NCBI GenBank assembly: GCA_030715135.1
Contig: JAUYVH010000002.1
Location: 372,001-436,000, forward strand
Direction: 5' to 3'
Origin: Keguizhuia sedimenti
GTDB lineage: Bacteria > Pseudomonadota > Gammaproteobacteria > Burkholderiales > Burkholderiaceae_D
DNA: 64,000 bases
Part shown: piece after piece, positions 34,659-44,313 of the stretch
Layout of the letters: each line of letters opens with the position of its first letter
Numbering within the stretch: the first letter of the stretch is position 1
Notes under the pieces: generated by a model
The model's database searches: none
Told to the model about the DNA's origin: nothing
What the model saw: the letters and a program-made list of their open reading frames with translations, nothing else
Position numbers and translations under genes: made by a program

Positions 34659-36704
34659 ATGAATCCATTGCTCGACTTTTCCGATCTTCCCCGTTTTGAC
34701 GCGATCAAGCCGGAACACGTCTCCCCTGCCATCGAACAACTGCTGGAAGAAAACCGCAAGATGATTGCGCAGCTCGAAGCGCCGATGCAGGGAGTAAGCT
34801 GGGAAAACTTTGTCGAGCCGCTGGAAAGTTCAACGGAAAAGCTCGGGCGTGCCTGGGGCGTGGTTGGCCACTTGAATTCTGTGATGGACACGCCGGAACT
34901 GCGCGCTGCCTATAATGAGAACCAGCCCAAGGTGACGGAATTCTGGACCTCGCTGGGGCAAAATCTGGCCTTGTTCGAAAAGTACAAGGCCTTGAAGAAC
35001 AGCGCCGGCTATGCCGCGCTTTCTCCGGCGCGCAAGAAAATCATCGACAATGCGCTGCGCGATTTCCGCCTGAGCGGCGCGGAACTGCCGGACGACAAGA
35101 AAGCCCGTTTTGCCGAAATCCAGGAACGGCAGGCCGCACTGGCAACCAGGTTCTCGGAAAACGTGCTCGATGCGACCAATGACTATACCTTGTTCATCGA
35201 GGACGAAGCGCAATTGTCCGGCTTGCCCGAGGATGTGAAGCGCGCCGCGCGCGCCGCTGCCGAACGCGACGACAAGTCCGGCTATAAATTCACGCTGCAC
35301 TTTCCTTCTTACTTCCCGGTGCTGCAGTATGCCCACAACCGCAGCCTGCGCGAGACGATTTACCGGGCGAACGCCACCAAGGCGTCTGAATTGGGAGTCA
35401 AGCCGGAATGGGACAACACGCCGATCATCAATGAACTCCTCAAGCTGCGCAATGAGGAAGCCAGGCTGCTTGGTTACCGCAACTTCGCGGAAGTGTCGCT
35501 GGTTCCCAAGATGGCGGAAACGCCGCAGCAGGTCATCGACTTCCTCGAAGACCTGGCCCAACGTGCACGCCCGTTCGCAGAAAATGATCTGGCCGAGTTG
35601 CGTACCTTCGCCAAACAGGAATTGGGACTCGATCAGCTGGAAGCATGGGACATTACCTATGCATCCGAAAAGCTGCGCGAAAAGCGCTATGCCTTTTCCG
35701 AGCATGAGGTCAAACAGTATTTCCCCGAGCACAAAGTCGTGGAAGGCTTGTTCCACCTGATCGAACAATCCTTTTCAGTGCAGATCAAGCCGGATGAAGC
35801 GCCGGTCTGGCACAAGGATGTGAAATTCTTCCGCATCGAGCGCAACGGACAATTGATCGGCCAGTTCTACCTGGATTTGTATGCGCGCCCCGGCAAGCGC
35901 GGCGGAGCCTGGATGGACGATGCGCGCGGACGCCGGCAGGGAAAAAACGGCGTGCAGACGCCGGTTGCTTACCTGACCTGCAATTTCACCGAACCGGCCG
36001 TGATCGACGGCGTGACCAAACCCGCCCTGTTCACGCATGACGAAGTCACGACCCTGTTCCACGAGTTCGGCCATGGCTTGCATCACATGCTGACACAGGT
36101 CGATGAACTCGGCGTGTCCGGCATCTCCGGCGTGGAGTGGGATGCGGTGGAACTGCCGTCCCAGTTCATGGAAAACTTTTGCTGGGAATGGGATGTGCTG
36201 CAAAAGATGACAGCCCATGCCGAAACCGGCGAACCCTTGCCACGCGCGCTGTATGACAAGATGATCGCAGCCAAAAACTATCATTCCGGACTGCAGACCT
36301 TGCGGCAAGTGGAATTTTCGTTGTTCGACATGCATCTGCATTTTGACTACGATCCGCATGGCAGCAAGACCGTACAGGACGTGCTGAACGAAGTACGGCA
36401 CCGCGTGGCTGTTGTAATTCCGCCTTCGTTCAACCGTTTTCAGCATTCGTTCAGCCATATCTTTGCCGGCGGCTACTCGGCAGGTTACTATAGCTACAAA
36501 TGGGCCGAAGTCTTGTCCGCGGATGCCTATAGCGCCTTTGAAGAAGCGAGCGGCCCGGAAGACCTTGCCGCAACCGGCTTGAAGTTCCAGAGCGAAATAC
36601 TGGCTGTCGGCGGTTCCCGCCCGGCGCTGGAATCCTTCAAGGCATTCCGTGGCCGGGAACCCAAGATCGATGCCTTGTTGCGACACAGCGGCATGACCGC
36701 ATAA
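34659..36704 (+). CDS. prlC: Oligopeptidase A (M3 zinc metallopeptidase)
   Basis: Cytoplasmic thimet-type oligopeptidase that degrades short peptides, including cleaved signal peptides. The 681 residues match PrlC. The zinc site is His468-Glu-Phe-Gly-His472 in TLFHEFGHGLHHML, with the third ligand about 28 residues on in GVEWDAVELPSQ. The C-terminal YSAGYYSYKWAEVLSADAY block is typical of M3 enzymes. I chose the ATG at 34659 behind AGGAA; the upstream open frame runs into the palindromic repeat. Confidence 0.96.
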   Translation: MNPLLDFSDLPRFDAIKPEHVSPAIEQLLEENRKMIAQLEAPMQGVSWENFVEPLESSTEKLGRAWGVVGHLNSVMDTPELRAAYNENQPKVTEFWTSLGQNLALFEKYKALKNSAGYAALSPARKKIIDNALRDFRLSGAELPDDKKARFAEIQERQAALATRFSENVLDATNDYTLFIEDEAQLSGLPEDVKRAARAAAERDDKSGYKFTLHFPSYFPVLQYAHNRSLRETIYRANATKASELGVKPEWDNTPIINELLKLRNEEARLLGYRNFAEVSLVPKMAETPQQVIDFLEDLAQRARPFAENDLAELRTFAKQELGLDQLEAWDITYASEKLREKRYAFSEHEVKQYFPEHKVVEGLFHLIEQSFSVQIKPDEAPVWHKDVKFFRIERNGQLIGQFYLDLYARPGKRGGAWMDDARGRRQGKNGVQTPVAYLTCNFTEPAVIDGVTKPALFTHDEVTTLFHEFGHGLHHMLTQVDELGVSGISGVEWDAVELPSQFMENFCWEWDVLQKMTAHAETGEPLPRALYDKMIAAKNYHSGLQTLRQVEFSLFDMHLHFDYDPHGSKTVQDVLNEVRHRVAVVIPPSFNRFQHSFSHIFAGGYSAGYYSYKWAEVLSADAYSAFEEASGPEDLAATGLKFQSEILAVGGSRPALESFKAFRGREPKIDALLRHSGMTA

Positions 36705-36731
36705 AAATCCAATTAAAAGTCCAGGGATGAT

Positions 36732-37349
36732 ATGAAAAGGGTACATTCATTATTGTTCATTGCCTTGTTGGCCGGCTCGGCTGTGGCGCAGGCACAGATG
36801 TATAAATGGGTTGGCCCCAATGGCAAAGTGACTTACAGCGATGCGCCTCCTCCGGCCGGTGCCAAGCTCGTGGAAAACAAAACGGTCAGCTCCGGCGGAA
36901 ACGGCGCGGAGTTGCCTTTTGAGCTGGCCGAAGCCGTCAGGAACCATCCGGTCACTCTCTACACCGGCGAACAATGCGCACCCTGCGATCAAGGCCGGTC
37001 GCTGCTGAAGGCACGCGGCATTCCATTTTCGGAGAAAACTGTTGCCAGCAATGCGGACATTGAACGCCTGCGCCAAATTGGCGGCGAAAGCCTGCCTCTC
37101 CTGGTTATTGGTCGCAACAAACAAAAAGGTTTTGAACAAGGCGCCTGGAATGCTGCATTGACCGCAGTTGGCTACCCGGAATCCAATAAGCTCCCGAAGA
37201 CATATCGCTATCCGCAGGCCGAATCTGCCTCGCCTTCAGCCAAGCCGATGCAAGCGAAACATTCGGATACGGCCAAGCCTGCCGAGGAAACAAGGGCAGA
37301 CGACCTGCCGCCTCCGACGGGAAACGCGCCGCCGGGATTTCGCTTCTAG
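36732..37349 (+). CDS. Periplasmic DUF4124-glutaredoxin fusion protein
   Basis: A 205-residue exported protein. It has a signal peptide (MKRVHSLLFIALLAGSAVAQA), a DUF4124 segment (MYKWVGPNGKVTYSDAPPPAGAK) and a glutaredoxin-like domain (VTLYTGEQCAPCDQGRSLLKARGIPF) with the redox pair Cys-Ala-Pro-Cys, then ESLPLLVIGRNK with the cis-Pro region. The tail is Pro/Ala/Lys-rich and probably unstructured. A thiol-disulfide role in the periplasm is likely; the partner is unknown. It follows prlC by 27 bases and may be co-transcribed. Confidence 0.82.
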   Translation: MKRVHSLLFIALLAGSAVAQAQMYKWVGPNGKVTYSDAPPPAGAKLVENKTVSSGGNGAELPFELAEAVRNHPVTLYTGEQCAPCDQGRSLLKARGIPFSEKTVASNADIERLRQIGGESLPLLVIGRNKQKGFEQGAWNAALTAVGYPESNKLPKTYRYPQAESASPSAKPMQAKHSDTAKPAEETRADDLPPPTGNAPPGFRF

Positions 37350-37431
37350 GATGTCAGCAGTTCCGGCAGCCAGCTTCGGCTTCACAATTTCACCCATGGC
37401 AACGCATTTAGATAAGCTTGCCTGAACCCTC

Positions 37432-37857
37432 ATGACGCGCATTGATTTTCATAGCAACGTGGCAGACAAGATTGCCTATGCCTGCCGGCTTGTACGCAAG
37501 GCACGCGCTGCAAATTGCAACGCGGTGATCATTGGCTCAGACCGCGCTCAGCTGGCTGCGCTGGATGAAGCGCTGTGGACATTTTCGGACCAGGATTTCC
37601 TGCCGCATGTCATGGCGGACGATGCCCTGGCTGCGCAAACTCCAGTCATCCTGGCGACGCACGACGATGGAGAATTTCCGCATTATCAAGTACTGATTAA
37701 TCTCACCGCAGAAACACCGGCACAATTCGCGCGCTTTGAACGGATGCTGGAAATCGTTTCCGCGGAAGAAGCCGACAAGAATGCCGGACGCGAACGCTAC
37801 CGGTTCTATCAACAACGCGGCTATCCCCTTACGCACTTCGTTGCAGAGTTATCATGA
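37432..37857 (+). CDS. holC: DNA polymerase III chi subunit
   Basis: A 141-residue clamp-loader accessory protein that links the complex to single-strand binding protein. The start TRIDFHSNVADKIAYACRLVRKA, CNAVIIGSD, LWTFSDQDFLPH and the C-terminal RYRFYQQRGYPLTHF are characteristic of HolC. Its last four bases overlap the start of the next small gene (ATGA), so the two are coupled. Confidence 0.92.
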   Translation: MTRIDFHSNVADKIAYACRLVRKARAANCNAVIIGSDRAQLAALDEALWTFSDQDFLPHVMADDALAAQTPVILATHDDGEFPHYQVLINLTAETPAQFARFERMLEIVSAEEADKNAGRERYRFYQQRGYPLTHFVAELS

Positions 37858-38294
37858 ATTCATTTTCACGCGATGCCGGTATTCCCATTCTGACCGAAAT
37901 TATCAGCCCGGCCGCAACAAATGCCTTCCCTGATACCGACGTCGCACCGCCCTTCGACGTCGAACCGCAGCCGCCGGAGCAAACGGCAAACCCGCCCGCT
38001 TCACAAGAACCGCAGGACCATCAGGCATTCGAGGAAGAAGCCATTGCGCGCCTGAGCGACGAAGAATGGCACCGTCTGGAGCGGCGCATTCGCGAACGGA
38101 TCCTGAGCCAAGTCCTGGCAAGAATCGATGCCATGCTGGAACAGCGCATCCGGGACAGTCTTGCCGATGTACTGCAAATTGCGCTGGAAGGGCTGACAGA
38201 ACAAATTCGAGCCGGACTGCATCATAGTCTCGATGACATCATTTCATGCGCAGTCTCGCAGGAAATTACAAGAATGCAATCTTCAAAAAAATAA
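37854..38294 (+). CDS. Uncharacterised Pro-rich/helical protein (DUF2486-like)
   Basis: A 146-residue protein with an N-terminal disordered half rich in Pro, Ala and Glu and a C-terminal helical half (LSDEEWHRLERRIRERILSQ, then LARIDAMLEQRIRDSLADVL), likely a coiled coil. Similar proteins follow holC in Burkholderiales and are listed as DUF2486; function unknown. Translation is coupled to holC through an ATGA overlap. Confidence 0.65.
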   Translation: MNSFSRDAGIPILTEIISPAATNAFPDTDVAPPFDVEPQPPEQTANPPASQEPQDHQAFEEEAIARLSDEEWHRLERRIRERILSQVLARIDAMLEQRIRDSLADVLQIALEGLTEQIRAGLHHSLDDIISCAVSQEITRMQSSKK

Positions 38295-38439
38295 ATTTTT
38301 CTCCGATTTCTTTTCACCTATAAACAATACTCCCTTCTTTTTGTATTAAATAAAAAATTAGAAGGCTTAAATTGAATACCCAAGAAAGCAATAACTTTCT
38401 ACAATTTCTACATTGAATTCGAAGGATTTGGAGTTGGTC

Positions 38440-39756
38440 ATGAAAGTTATCGTCTTGGGTTCCGGCATTGTGGGCACGGCTTCGGCCTGGTTTCTTAACA
38501 AGGCCGGTCATGAAGTGACGGTATTGGACCGCCAGCCGGGTGTTGCCCAGGAAACCAGTTTTGCCAACGGCTGCCAGATTTCGGTATCGCATGCAGAACC
38601 CTGGGCTAACCCAGCCGCTCCTCAAAAAATATTGAAATGGCTTGGCAAGGAAGACGCACCGCTGCTTTTTCGTTTGCGCCCGGAATGGCTGCAATGGAAA
38701 TGGGGCATGCACTTTTTGCGCGAATGCCTGCCGGGCAGAACGGATCACAACATTCGGCAAATTGTCGCCATCGCCGAATACAGCCGCCAGACCTTGCAGG
38801 CGCTTCGCAGCGAAGCAGGCGTCCAATACGATCATCTGACCCGCGGCATTCTCCACTTCTATACCGATGCCGGCGAATTTGAGCATTCGCTGCATGCTGC
38901 ACGCGTGATGCGTGAAATGGGATGTCCGCGCAATTCGATCGGCGCCGATGAAGTGGTTCGGATCGAGCCGGCATTGGCTTCTATCCGCGACAAGATAGTG
39001 GGCGGCGACTACACTTCGACCGACGAGTCGGGCGATGTGTACAAATTCACGGTCAGCCTGGCCGACAAGGCAAAGCAGTCGGGCGTGGAGTTTCGGTTCA
39101 ATACGATGGTCACGCGTTTGCTGACCCAAGGCACCGGCGCGGCCGCACGCATTACCGGTGTCGAAATTATCGACGCGCATGGCCGGCACCAGGTCCTGCA
39201 TGCCGATGCCTTCGTGCTCGCCATGGGAAGCTTTTCTACGCAATTAGTCAAACCATTGGGTATTGATCTGATGATCTATCCCGGCAAGGGCTATTCAGCC
39301 ACCTATACGGTGACCAATCCCGACGCGGCGCCGACGGTATCCCTGACTGACGATGGGCATAAACTGGTGATCTCGCGGCTCGGCGACCGCCTGCGGGTAG
39401 CCGGCACTTGCGAACTTAACGGATATACCCGCGAATTAAATACCGTGCGCTGCGAGGCGATTACCCGCCGTACCCGTGAGCTCTTTCCGGATGCATGCAA
39501 CTATGAAGAGCCCACCTACTGGACAGGCTTGCGTCCGCTGACGCCCTCGAACGTTCCCTATATCGGAAAAACAAAATTTTCCAACCTCTTCCTCAATACC
39601 GGGCACGGCACCCTGGGATGGACCATGGGCTGCGGTTCCGGCAAGGCAATCGCTGAAATCGTCTCGGGGCGGTATCCCGAGGTGGATTTTGCCTTTACCG
39701 GCATGCCCGGCCGCAAATCCCATCTTTCTGTTTCATCGCAACCACTCGAAGCCTGA
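38440..39756 (+). CDS. dadA: D-amino acid dehydrogenase small subunit DadA
   Basis: FAD enzyme that deaminates D-amino acids, chiefly D-alanine, feeding electrons to the respiratory chain. The 438 residues match DadA. The FAD loop is VLGSGIVGTASAWFL near the N-terminus, followed by VLDRQPGVAQETSFANGCQIS, and the C-terminal LRPLTPSNVPYIG and NTGHGTLGWTMGCGSG. I chose the ATG at 38440 with GGAG six bases before it; a TTG at 38413 is an alternative. A convergent Lrp-type regulator gene follows, which commonly controls dad genes. Confidence 0.95.
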   Translation: MKVIVLGSGIVGTASAWFLNKAGHEVTVLDRQPGVAQETSFANGCQISVSHAEPWANPAAPQKILKWLGKEDAPLLFRLRPEWLQWKWGMHFLRECLPGRTDHNIRQIVAIAEYSRQTLQALRSEAGVQYDHLTRGILHFYTDAGEFEHSLHAARVMREMGCPRNSIGADEVVRIEPALASIRDKIVGGDYTSTDESGDVYKFTVSLADKAKQSGVEFRFNTMVTRLLTQGTGAAARITGVEIIDAHGRHQVLHADAFVLAMGSFSTQLVKPLGIDLMIYPGKGYSATYTVTNPDAAPTVSLTDDGHKLVISRLGDRLRVAGTCELNGYTRELNTVRCEAITRRTRELFPDACNYEEPTYWTGLRPLTPSNVPYIGKTKFSNLFLNTGHGTLGWTMGCGSGKAIAEIVSGRYPEVDFAFTGMPGRKSHLSVSSQPLEA

Positions 39757-39859
39757 ATTGAAGGAGTGATTCAGTTTGCAGCGGCATATGCAGGCCGGCG
39801 CCGTGTGGCGCCGGCGAAAACCTCCTGTTTGTCTGCATGCGCCTTTTCATGCATACCGA

Positions 39860-40369
39860 TCACTTGCTTGCCTTCACCTGGAGCTCCGGAATTTTCTCGT
39901 CGAAGGTAATGCGTGTCGTGAACTTTGCCCGCTTCATCGGAAATCTCGACTGAAAGTGGCGTACATTTCCGGAGCCGGAAATCACGCGGCGCACAAACCG
40001 GTAATAGGCATCCATATCCACCACATGCACTACCAGGAAGTAATCGTAGTCGCCTGATACGAAATAGCACTGCAATACTTCCGCCTCCTTATTCATGCGC
40101 GCTTCAAATTCCTGCATGTGCTCGTCGGACTGATTGGACAGCGATACCTCGAGGAAGGCCATCATCCCGTATCCAAGCGCAAACGGGTCGACCATCGCCA
40201 CATCGGCGCTGATCACTCCGGCTTGCCGCAAGTCGCGCACGCGCCGCAAACAGGTCGGTTGCGATACATGCACCTTTTCCGCCAGGGTGCTGGTGGGAGT
40301 CTGGTTATCCTTTTGCAAAAGATTGAGCAGCCTGCGATCGACCTTGTCAAGAATGCGAACGTTCGCCAT
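39860..40369 (-). CDS. Lrp/AsnC family transcriptional regulator
   Basis: A 169-residue feast/famine regulator. The N-terminal winged HTH is LDKVDRRLLNLLQKDNQT then LAEKVHVSQPTCLRRVRDL, and the C-terminal RAM (ligand-binding) domain includes VSGDYDYFLVVHV. I chose the ATG at 40369 over a GTG four codons upstream. Convergent with dadA and divergent from a branched-chain amino acid binding protein gene, it likely responds to an amino acid and controls one or both; this is inferred from position. Confidence 0.92.
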   Translation of the reverse strand: MANVRILDKVDRRLLNLLQKDNQTPTSTLAEKVHVSQPTCLRRVRDLRQAGVISADVAMVDPFALGYGMMAFLEVSLSNQSDEHMQEFEARMNKEAEVLQCYFVSGDYDYFLVVHVVDMDAYYRFVRRVISGSGNVRHFQSRFPMKRAKFTTRITFDEKIPELQVKASK

Positions 40370-40507
40370 GAAAATCACCACAAAAATGAAATAATTTGAA
40401 AAGCCGCTTTGCGTGCAGAAGAGCTTGTTGTACCGTGCGCTTGTCTGGCATCATTCAGCCACTATAGCAATATAAAGCCGGATTCACTTATTTTTTGGAG
40501 GAGCGTC

Positions 40508-41656
40508 ATGCAGATCAGAACCGTACTACTTCCAGTTGCGACAACCATAGGATTATTAGTTTCAGGATCGATCAGCGCGCAGGAAATGGTCATCAAACTT
40601 GGACATGTTTCCCCTATGTCCGGCGGACAGGCGCATTTTGGACGCGACAATGCAAACGGCGCGATTCTGGCGGTTGAAGACCTGAACGCAAAAGGCATGA
40701 CGATCGGCGGGAAAAAAGTGAAATTTCAGTTGCTGAACGAAGATGACGCAGCCGACCCCAAGCAAGGAACGGCAGTCGCGCAGAAGTTGGTCGATGCCAG
40801 GGTCAACGGTGTGATCGGCCACCTGAACTCGGGCACGACCATTCCTGCATCGAAGATTTATCATGACGCCGGCATCCCGCAAATCTCACCGTCGGCGACC
40901 AATCCCAAGTACACACAGCAGAATTTCAAAGGCGCATTCCGTGTGGTCGCGAACGACAGCCAGCTCGGCGGCGCATTGGGCCGCTATGCAGTCGAGACGC
41001 TGCAGGCAAAGCAGATTGCCGTGATCGACGACCGTACCGCCTATGGCCAGGGCGTTGCTGATGAATTCGTCAAGGGCGTCAAAGCCAAGGCGCCCGGCAT
41101 GCAGATCGTGCGGCAATATACCAACGACAAAGCGACCGATTTCAATGCGATCCTGACTGCCATCAAAGGGAAAAAGCCAGACGTGATTTTCTTCGGCGGC
41201 ATGGATAATGTCGCTGCTCCGATGCTGCGCCAGATGAAGCAGCTCGGCATCAACGTCAAATACATGGGAGGCGACGGCCTTTGCACCACCAAGCTGCCTG
41301 AACTCGCAGGCAATGGGCTAGGCGAAAACCAGGTCATCTGCGCCGAGGCGGGCGGCGTAACCGGTGCGAAGGAAAAAGACATGGAGCAGTTCCATGCGCG
41401 TTACAAGAAGCGCTTCAATATGGATGTGCAGCTGTATGCGCCTTATGTGTACGACGCCGTCATGACGATGGCCACTGCAATGCAAAAGGCGAATTCCGCG
41501 GAACCGGCAAAGTACCTGCCCGAACTTGCAAAAATCAATTACGAAGGCGTCACCGGAACGATCGCCTTTGACAACAAAGGCGATCTGAAAAACGGCGCCC
41601 TCACATTATTTACCTACAAAGGCGGAAAGAAGGAAAAGATGCTGGTGCTGCGCTGA
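40508..41656 (+). CDS. Branched-chain amino acid ABC transporter substrate-binding protein
   Basis: A periplasmic LivJ/LivK-type binding protein of 382 residues. The signal peptide (MQIRTVLLPVATTIGLLVSG then SISA) should be cut near residue 24. The mature part has IKLGHVSPMSGGQAHFGRDNANGA, INGV-like VNGVIGHLNSGTTIPAS, and IAVIDDRTAYGQGVADEF, as in the type I periplasmic fold. GGAGGAG lies six bases before the ATG. No permease or ATPase genes are next to it, so it is an orphan here. A strong terminator follows. Confidence 0.93.
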   Translation: MQIRTVLLPVATTIGLLVSGSISAQEMVIKLGHVSPMSGGQAHFGRDNANGAILAVEDLNAKGMTIGGKKVKFQLLNEDDAADPKQGTAVAQKLVDARVNGVIGHLNSGTTIPASKIYHDAGIPQISPSATNPKYTQQNFKGAFRVVANDSQLGGALGRYAVETLQAKQIAVIDDRTAYGQGVADEFVKGVKAKAPGMQIVRQYTNDKATDFNAILTAIKGKKPDVIFFGGMDNVAAPMLRQMKQLGINVKYMGGDGLCTTKLPELAGNGLGENQVICAEAGGVTGAKEKDMEQFHARYKKRFNMDVQLYAPYVYDAVMTMATAMQKANSAEPAKYLPELAKINYEGVTGTIAFDNKGDLKNGALTLFTYKGGKKEKMLVLR

Positions 41657-41730
41657 TGCTGGACTAAGCAAGGCTGGCGATTTTCTGCGCCAACTTCTGA
41701 AAGGCCTGCGAACCGCAGAACGCGGACATG

Positions 41731-41758
41731 AAAAAAGCGCTCATTCGAGCGCTTTTTT
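41731..41758. terminator. Bidirectional terminator between binding-protein and cytochrome genes
   Basis: A perfect 12-bp stem AAAAAAGCGCTC / GAGCGCTTTTTT with an ATTC loop. Runs of A and T on both sides serve both convergent genes. Confidence 0.9.
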
Positions 41759-41780
41759 ATTGATTAATGACAGATCAGGC

Positions 41781-42095
41781 TTACTTTTGCGACAGCACCC
41801 ACTTAACCAGGGTATGCGCTTCGGCTTCAGAAACCTGCATGTTCGCCGGCATGACCGACGATGGCCCACCCCATACGCCGCTGCTTCCTTTCAGAACTCT
41901 CTGTACCAGCTTGTTCTCGGCATCCTTCTGGCCCGAGTATTTCGCAGCGACATCCTTGAAAGACGGTCCGATGACCTTGTTGCTGACGGAATGGCAGGTT
42001 AAGCAATTTTTCGATTTTGCCAAGTCCGCATTGGCCATTGCCGAAGTAGATACCAAGGCAACCGCGCTTAAGCAAACCATCCATGCACGTTTCAT
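41781..42095 (-). CDS. Small class I cytochrome c
   Basis: A periplasmic mono-haem cytochrome of 104 residues. It has a signal peptide (MKRAWMVCLSAVALVSTSAMANA), the haem motif Cys31-Leu-Thr-Cys34-His35, then GPSFKDVAAKYSG and the axial Met in SSVMPANMQV. The pattern is that of cytochrome c-551/c552. I chose the ATG at 42095 with GGAG six bases upstream. The partner redox enzyme is not in the window. Confidence 0.92.
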   Translation of the reverse strand: MKRAWMVCLSAVALVSTSAMANADLAKSKNCLTCHSVSNKVIGPSFKDVAAKYSGQKDAENKLVQRVLKGSSGVWGGPSSVMPANMQVSEAEAHTLVKWVLSQK

Positions 42096-42243
42096 TACAC
42101 TCTCCACAATTTATACGGAAACAATTCTAGCGCTTTTCTTTTCTTCAAATGATGCTTTTTTTCTACAACGCACAGGCGTGAACATTGGTTGACCGGGTGC
42201 TTAAGCGTTACACTTGCACACAGATTGTCGCAACGGAGCCTTT

Positions 42244-42462
42244 ATGCCTCTTATTATTGTTATCGCATTGCTAACAGCCCTCCGGTATTTTGAATTCGGG
42301 CCTTTTGCAGAATTATCCTGGTGGTGGATCGTAGGCTTAATGGCAGTTGCCTATATCTGGTTCGAATTCATCGAGAAATTGCTCGGCCTGGACAAGCGCA
42401 AGGCGCATGAACAACTGAGCAAGTCGCGCGAAGAACGTGTAAAAAAAGCATTTAAACGATAA
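42244..42462 (+). CDS. Small Trp-rich membrane protein (TIGR04438-like)
   Basis: A 72-residue protein with two hydrophobic stretches (LIIVIALLTALRYFEFGPF and WWWIVGLMAVAYIWFEF) and a basic, helical tail (LDKRKAHEQLSKSREERVKK). The WWW cluster and tail match a small betaproteobacterial family annotated only as Trp-rich protein. GGAG lies five bases before the ATG. A terminator follows directly. Confidence 0.75.
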   Translation: MPLIIVIALLTALRYFEFGPFAELSWWWIVGLMAVAYIWFEFIEKLLGLDKRKAHEQLSKSREERVKKAFKR

Positions 42463-42479
42463 CGCTGGACTCAACATAC

Positions 42480-42509
42480 AAAAGCCAGGCAGTGCCTGGC
42501 TTTTGTTTT
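42480..42509 (+). terminator. Intrinsic terminator
   Basis: AAAAGCCAGGC-AGT-GCCTGGCTTTT (11-bp stem with its outer A:T pairs, three-base loop) followed by GTTTT. Ends the Trp-rich protein gene and may also stop ilvD from the other side. Confidence 0.85.
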
Positions 42510-42535
42510 GGATAGCAGGAGCACGACAAGCCCGG

Positions 42536-44209
42536 TCAGCCGGTCACCGCTCCCTTGCTGGCACTGGATGCCAATGCAGCAAACTTGGCCAGCACGCCGC
42601 GCGTGTAACGCGGCGCCGGCGCCGTCCAGCCTGCCCGGCGACGCGCCAGTTCTTCTTCCGGCACGTTCAACTGGATCAGCAGCTTGTGCGCATCGATCGT
42701 GATCGAATCGCCTTCCTGTACCAGCGCAATGGTGCCGCCTGCATAGGCTTCCGGCGACACATGTCCGACTACCATGCCCCAGGTGCCGCCGGAGAAGCGC
42801 CCGTCTGTAATGAGACCGACCGATTCGCCCAGGCCTTGCCCAACCAGAGCCGAAGTCGGAGCCAGCATTTCCGGCATGCCCGGCGCGCCTTTCGGCCCGA
42901 GGTAACGCATGACCAGCACGTCGCCGGCCTTGATCTGATTTGCCATGATGGCATTCATTGCAGACGTTTCATCGTCGAAGACGCGCGCAGGACCGGTGAT
43001 GACCGGGTTCTTCAAGCCGGTAATTTTCGCCACGCAGCCTTCGGGCGAAAGATTGCCCTTCAGGATGGCCAGATGGCCTTCCTTATAAAGCGCGTCTTCG
43101 ATGGTGTGGATGACATCCTGGCCGGCGCGCGGCACGTCCGGAACATTCGCCAGCTCTTCCGCCAAAGTCCGCCCTGTGATCGTGACGCAGTCGCCGTGCA
43201 GCAGCCCTGCATTCAGCAAGATCTTCATCACTTGCGGAATGCCGCCTGCCCTGTGCAGATCGGTGGCGACATACTGGCCAGAAGGCTTCAAATCGCAGAT
43301 GACCGGCACCTTCCTGCGCATGCGCTCGAAATCGTCGATTGTCCATTCCACGTCGGCGGCGTGCGCGATCGCCAGGTAATGCAACACTGCATTGGTCGAA
43401 CCGCCGGTCGCCATGATGACGGCGACCGCATTCTCAATCGACTTGCGCGTGATGATGTCGCGCGGCTTAAGATCCTTCTTGATCGCCTCGACGAGCACGC
43501 GTGCCGATTCGGCAGCGGAACCGACTTTTTCATCGTCCGGGTTGGCCATGGTCGACGAATAAAGGAGAGACATGCCCAGCGCCTCGAAGGAAGACGACAT
43601 GGTATTGGCGGTATACATGCCGCCGCAGGAACCGGACGACGGGCAGGCATTCCTTTCAATACCGTCGAAATCCTCCTGCGACATGCGTCCTGCGGTGAAC
43701 TCGCCCACAGCCTCAAAGGCGGAAACGATAGTCAGATCCTTGCCTTTCCAGTTGCCCGGCTTGATCGTGCCACCGTAGACATAAATGCCCGGCACGTTGG
43801 TACGCGCCAGGGCAATCATCCCGCCCGGCATATTCTTGTCGCAGCCGCCGATAACCACGCAACCGTCCATCCACTGGCCGTTGACTGCGGTTTCGATGCA
43901 GTCGGCAATCACCTCGCGCGAGATCAGCGAATACTTCATGCCTTCGGTGCCCATGGACATGCCGTCTGAAATTGTCGGCGTGCCGAATACTTGCGGATTG
44001 GCGCCCGCTTCCTTGATTGCGGCAATCGCGATATCGGCCAGCTTTTGCAGGCCCGAATTGCACGGCGTGATGGTCGAATGGCCGTTGGCAATGCCTATCA
44101 TCGGCTTGTCGAAATCTTCCTTCTCGTATCCCATCGCGTAATACATTGAGCGGTTCGGACTGCGGGCAATGCCCTGCGTGATATTTTTGGACCGACGATT
44201 GAATGCCAT
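42536..44209 (-). CDS. ilvD: Dihydroxy-acid dehydratase
   Basis: Iron-sulphur enzyme in valine, isoleucine and pantothenate synthesis that dehydrates 2,3-dihydroxy-3-methyl acids. The 557 residues contain [13 protein letters not shown], the cluster ligands in [12 protein letters not shown] and [15 protein letters not shown], and C-terminal [22 protein letters not shown] chose the ATG at 44209 with GGAGGG upstream. A LysR-type gene is transcribed divergently from the short intergenic region and may regulate it. Confidence 0.97.
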   Translation of the reverse strand: MAFNRRSKNITQGIARSPNRSMYYAMGYEKEDFDKPMIGIANGHSTITPCNSGLQKLADIAIAAIKEAGANPQVFGTPTISDGMSMGTEGMKYSLISREVIADCIETAVNGQWMDGCVVIGGCDKNMPGGMIALARTNVPGIYVYGGTIKPGNWKGKDLTIVSAFEAVGEFTAGRMSQEDFDGIERNACPSSGSCGGMYTANTMSSSFEALGMSLLYSSTMANPDDEKVGSAAESARVLVEAIKKDLKPRDIITRKSIENAVAVIMATGGSTNAVLHYLAIAHAADVEWTIDDFERMRRKVPVICDLKPSGQYVATDLHRAGGIPQVMKILLNAGLLHGDCVTITGRTLAEELANVPDVPRAGQDVIHTIEDALYKEGHLAILKGNLSPEGCVAKITGLKNPVITGPARVFDDETSAMNAIMANQIKAGDVLVMRYLGPKGAPGMPEMLAPTSALVGQGLGESVGLITDGRFSGGTWGMVVGHVSPEAYAGGTIALVQEGDSITIDAHKLLIQLNVPEEELARRRAGWTAPAPRYTRGVLAKFAALASSASKGAVTG

Positions 44210-44313
44210 GATGCCCTCCGGATACAAGCTGAATTAAATGCAAGGCGTTACATTGCCTTGCGCGGATGTGTCTGTCAAATATATCATCCGAGTGTTTTCA
44301 ATATGAAATACAT

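Noticed and set aside
42503-43969. 488-codon plus-strand open frame
   Set aside because: It is antisense to ilvD, low in plausible domains and rich in His/Arg, typical of a shadow of a GC-rich gene.
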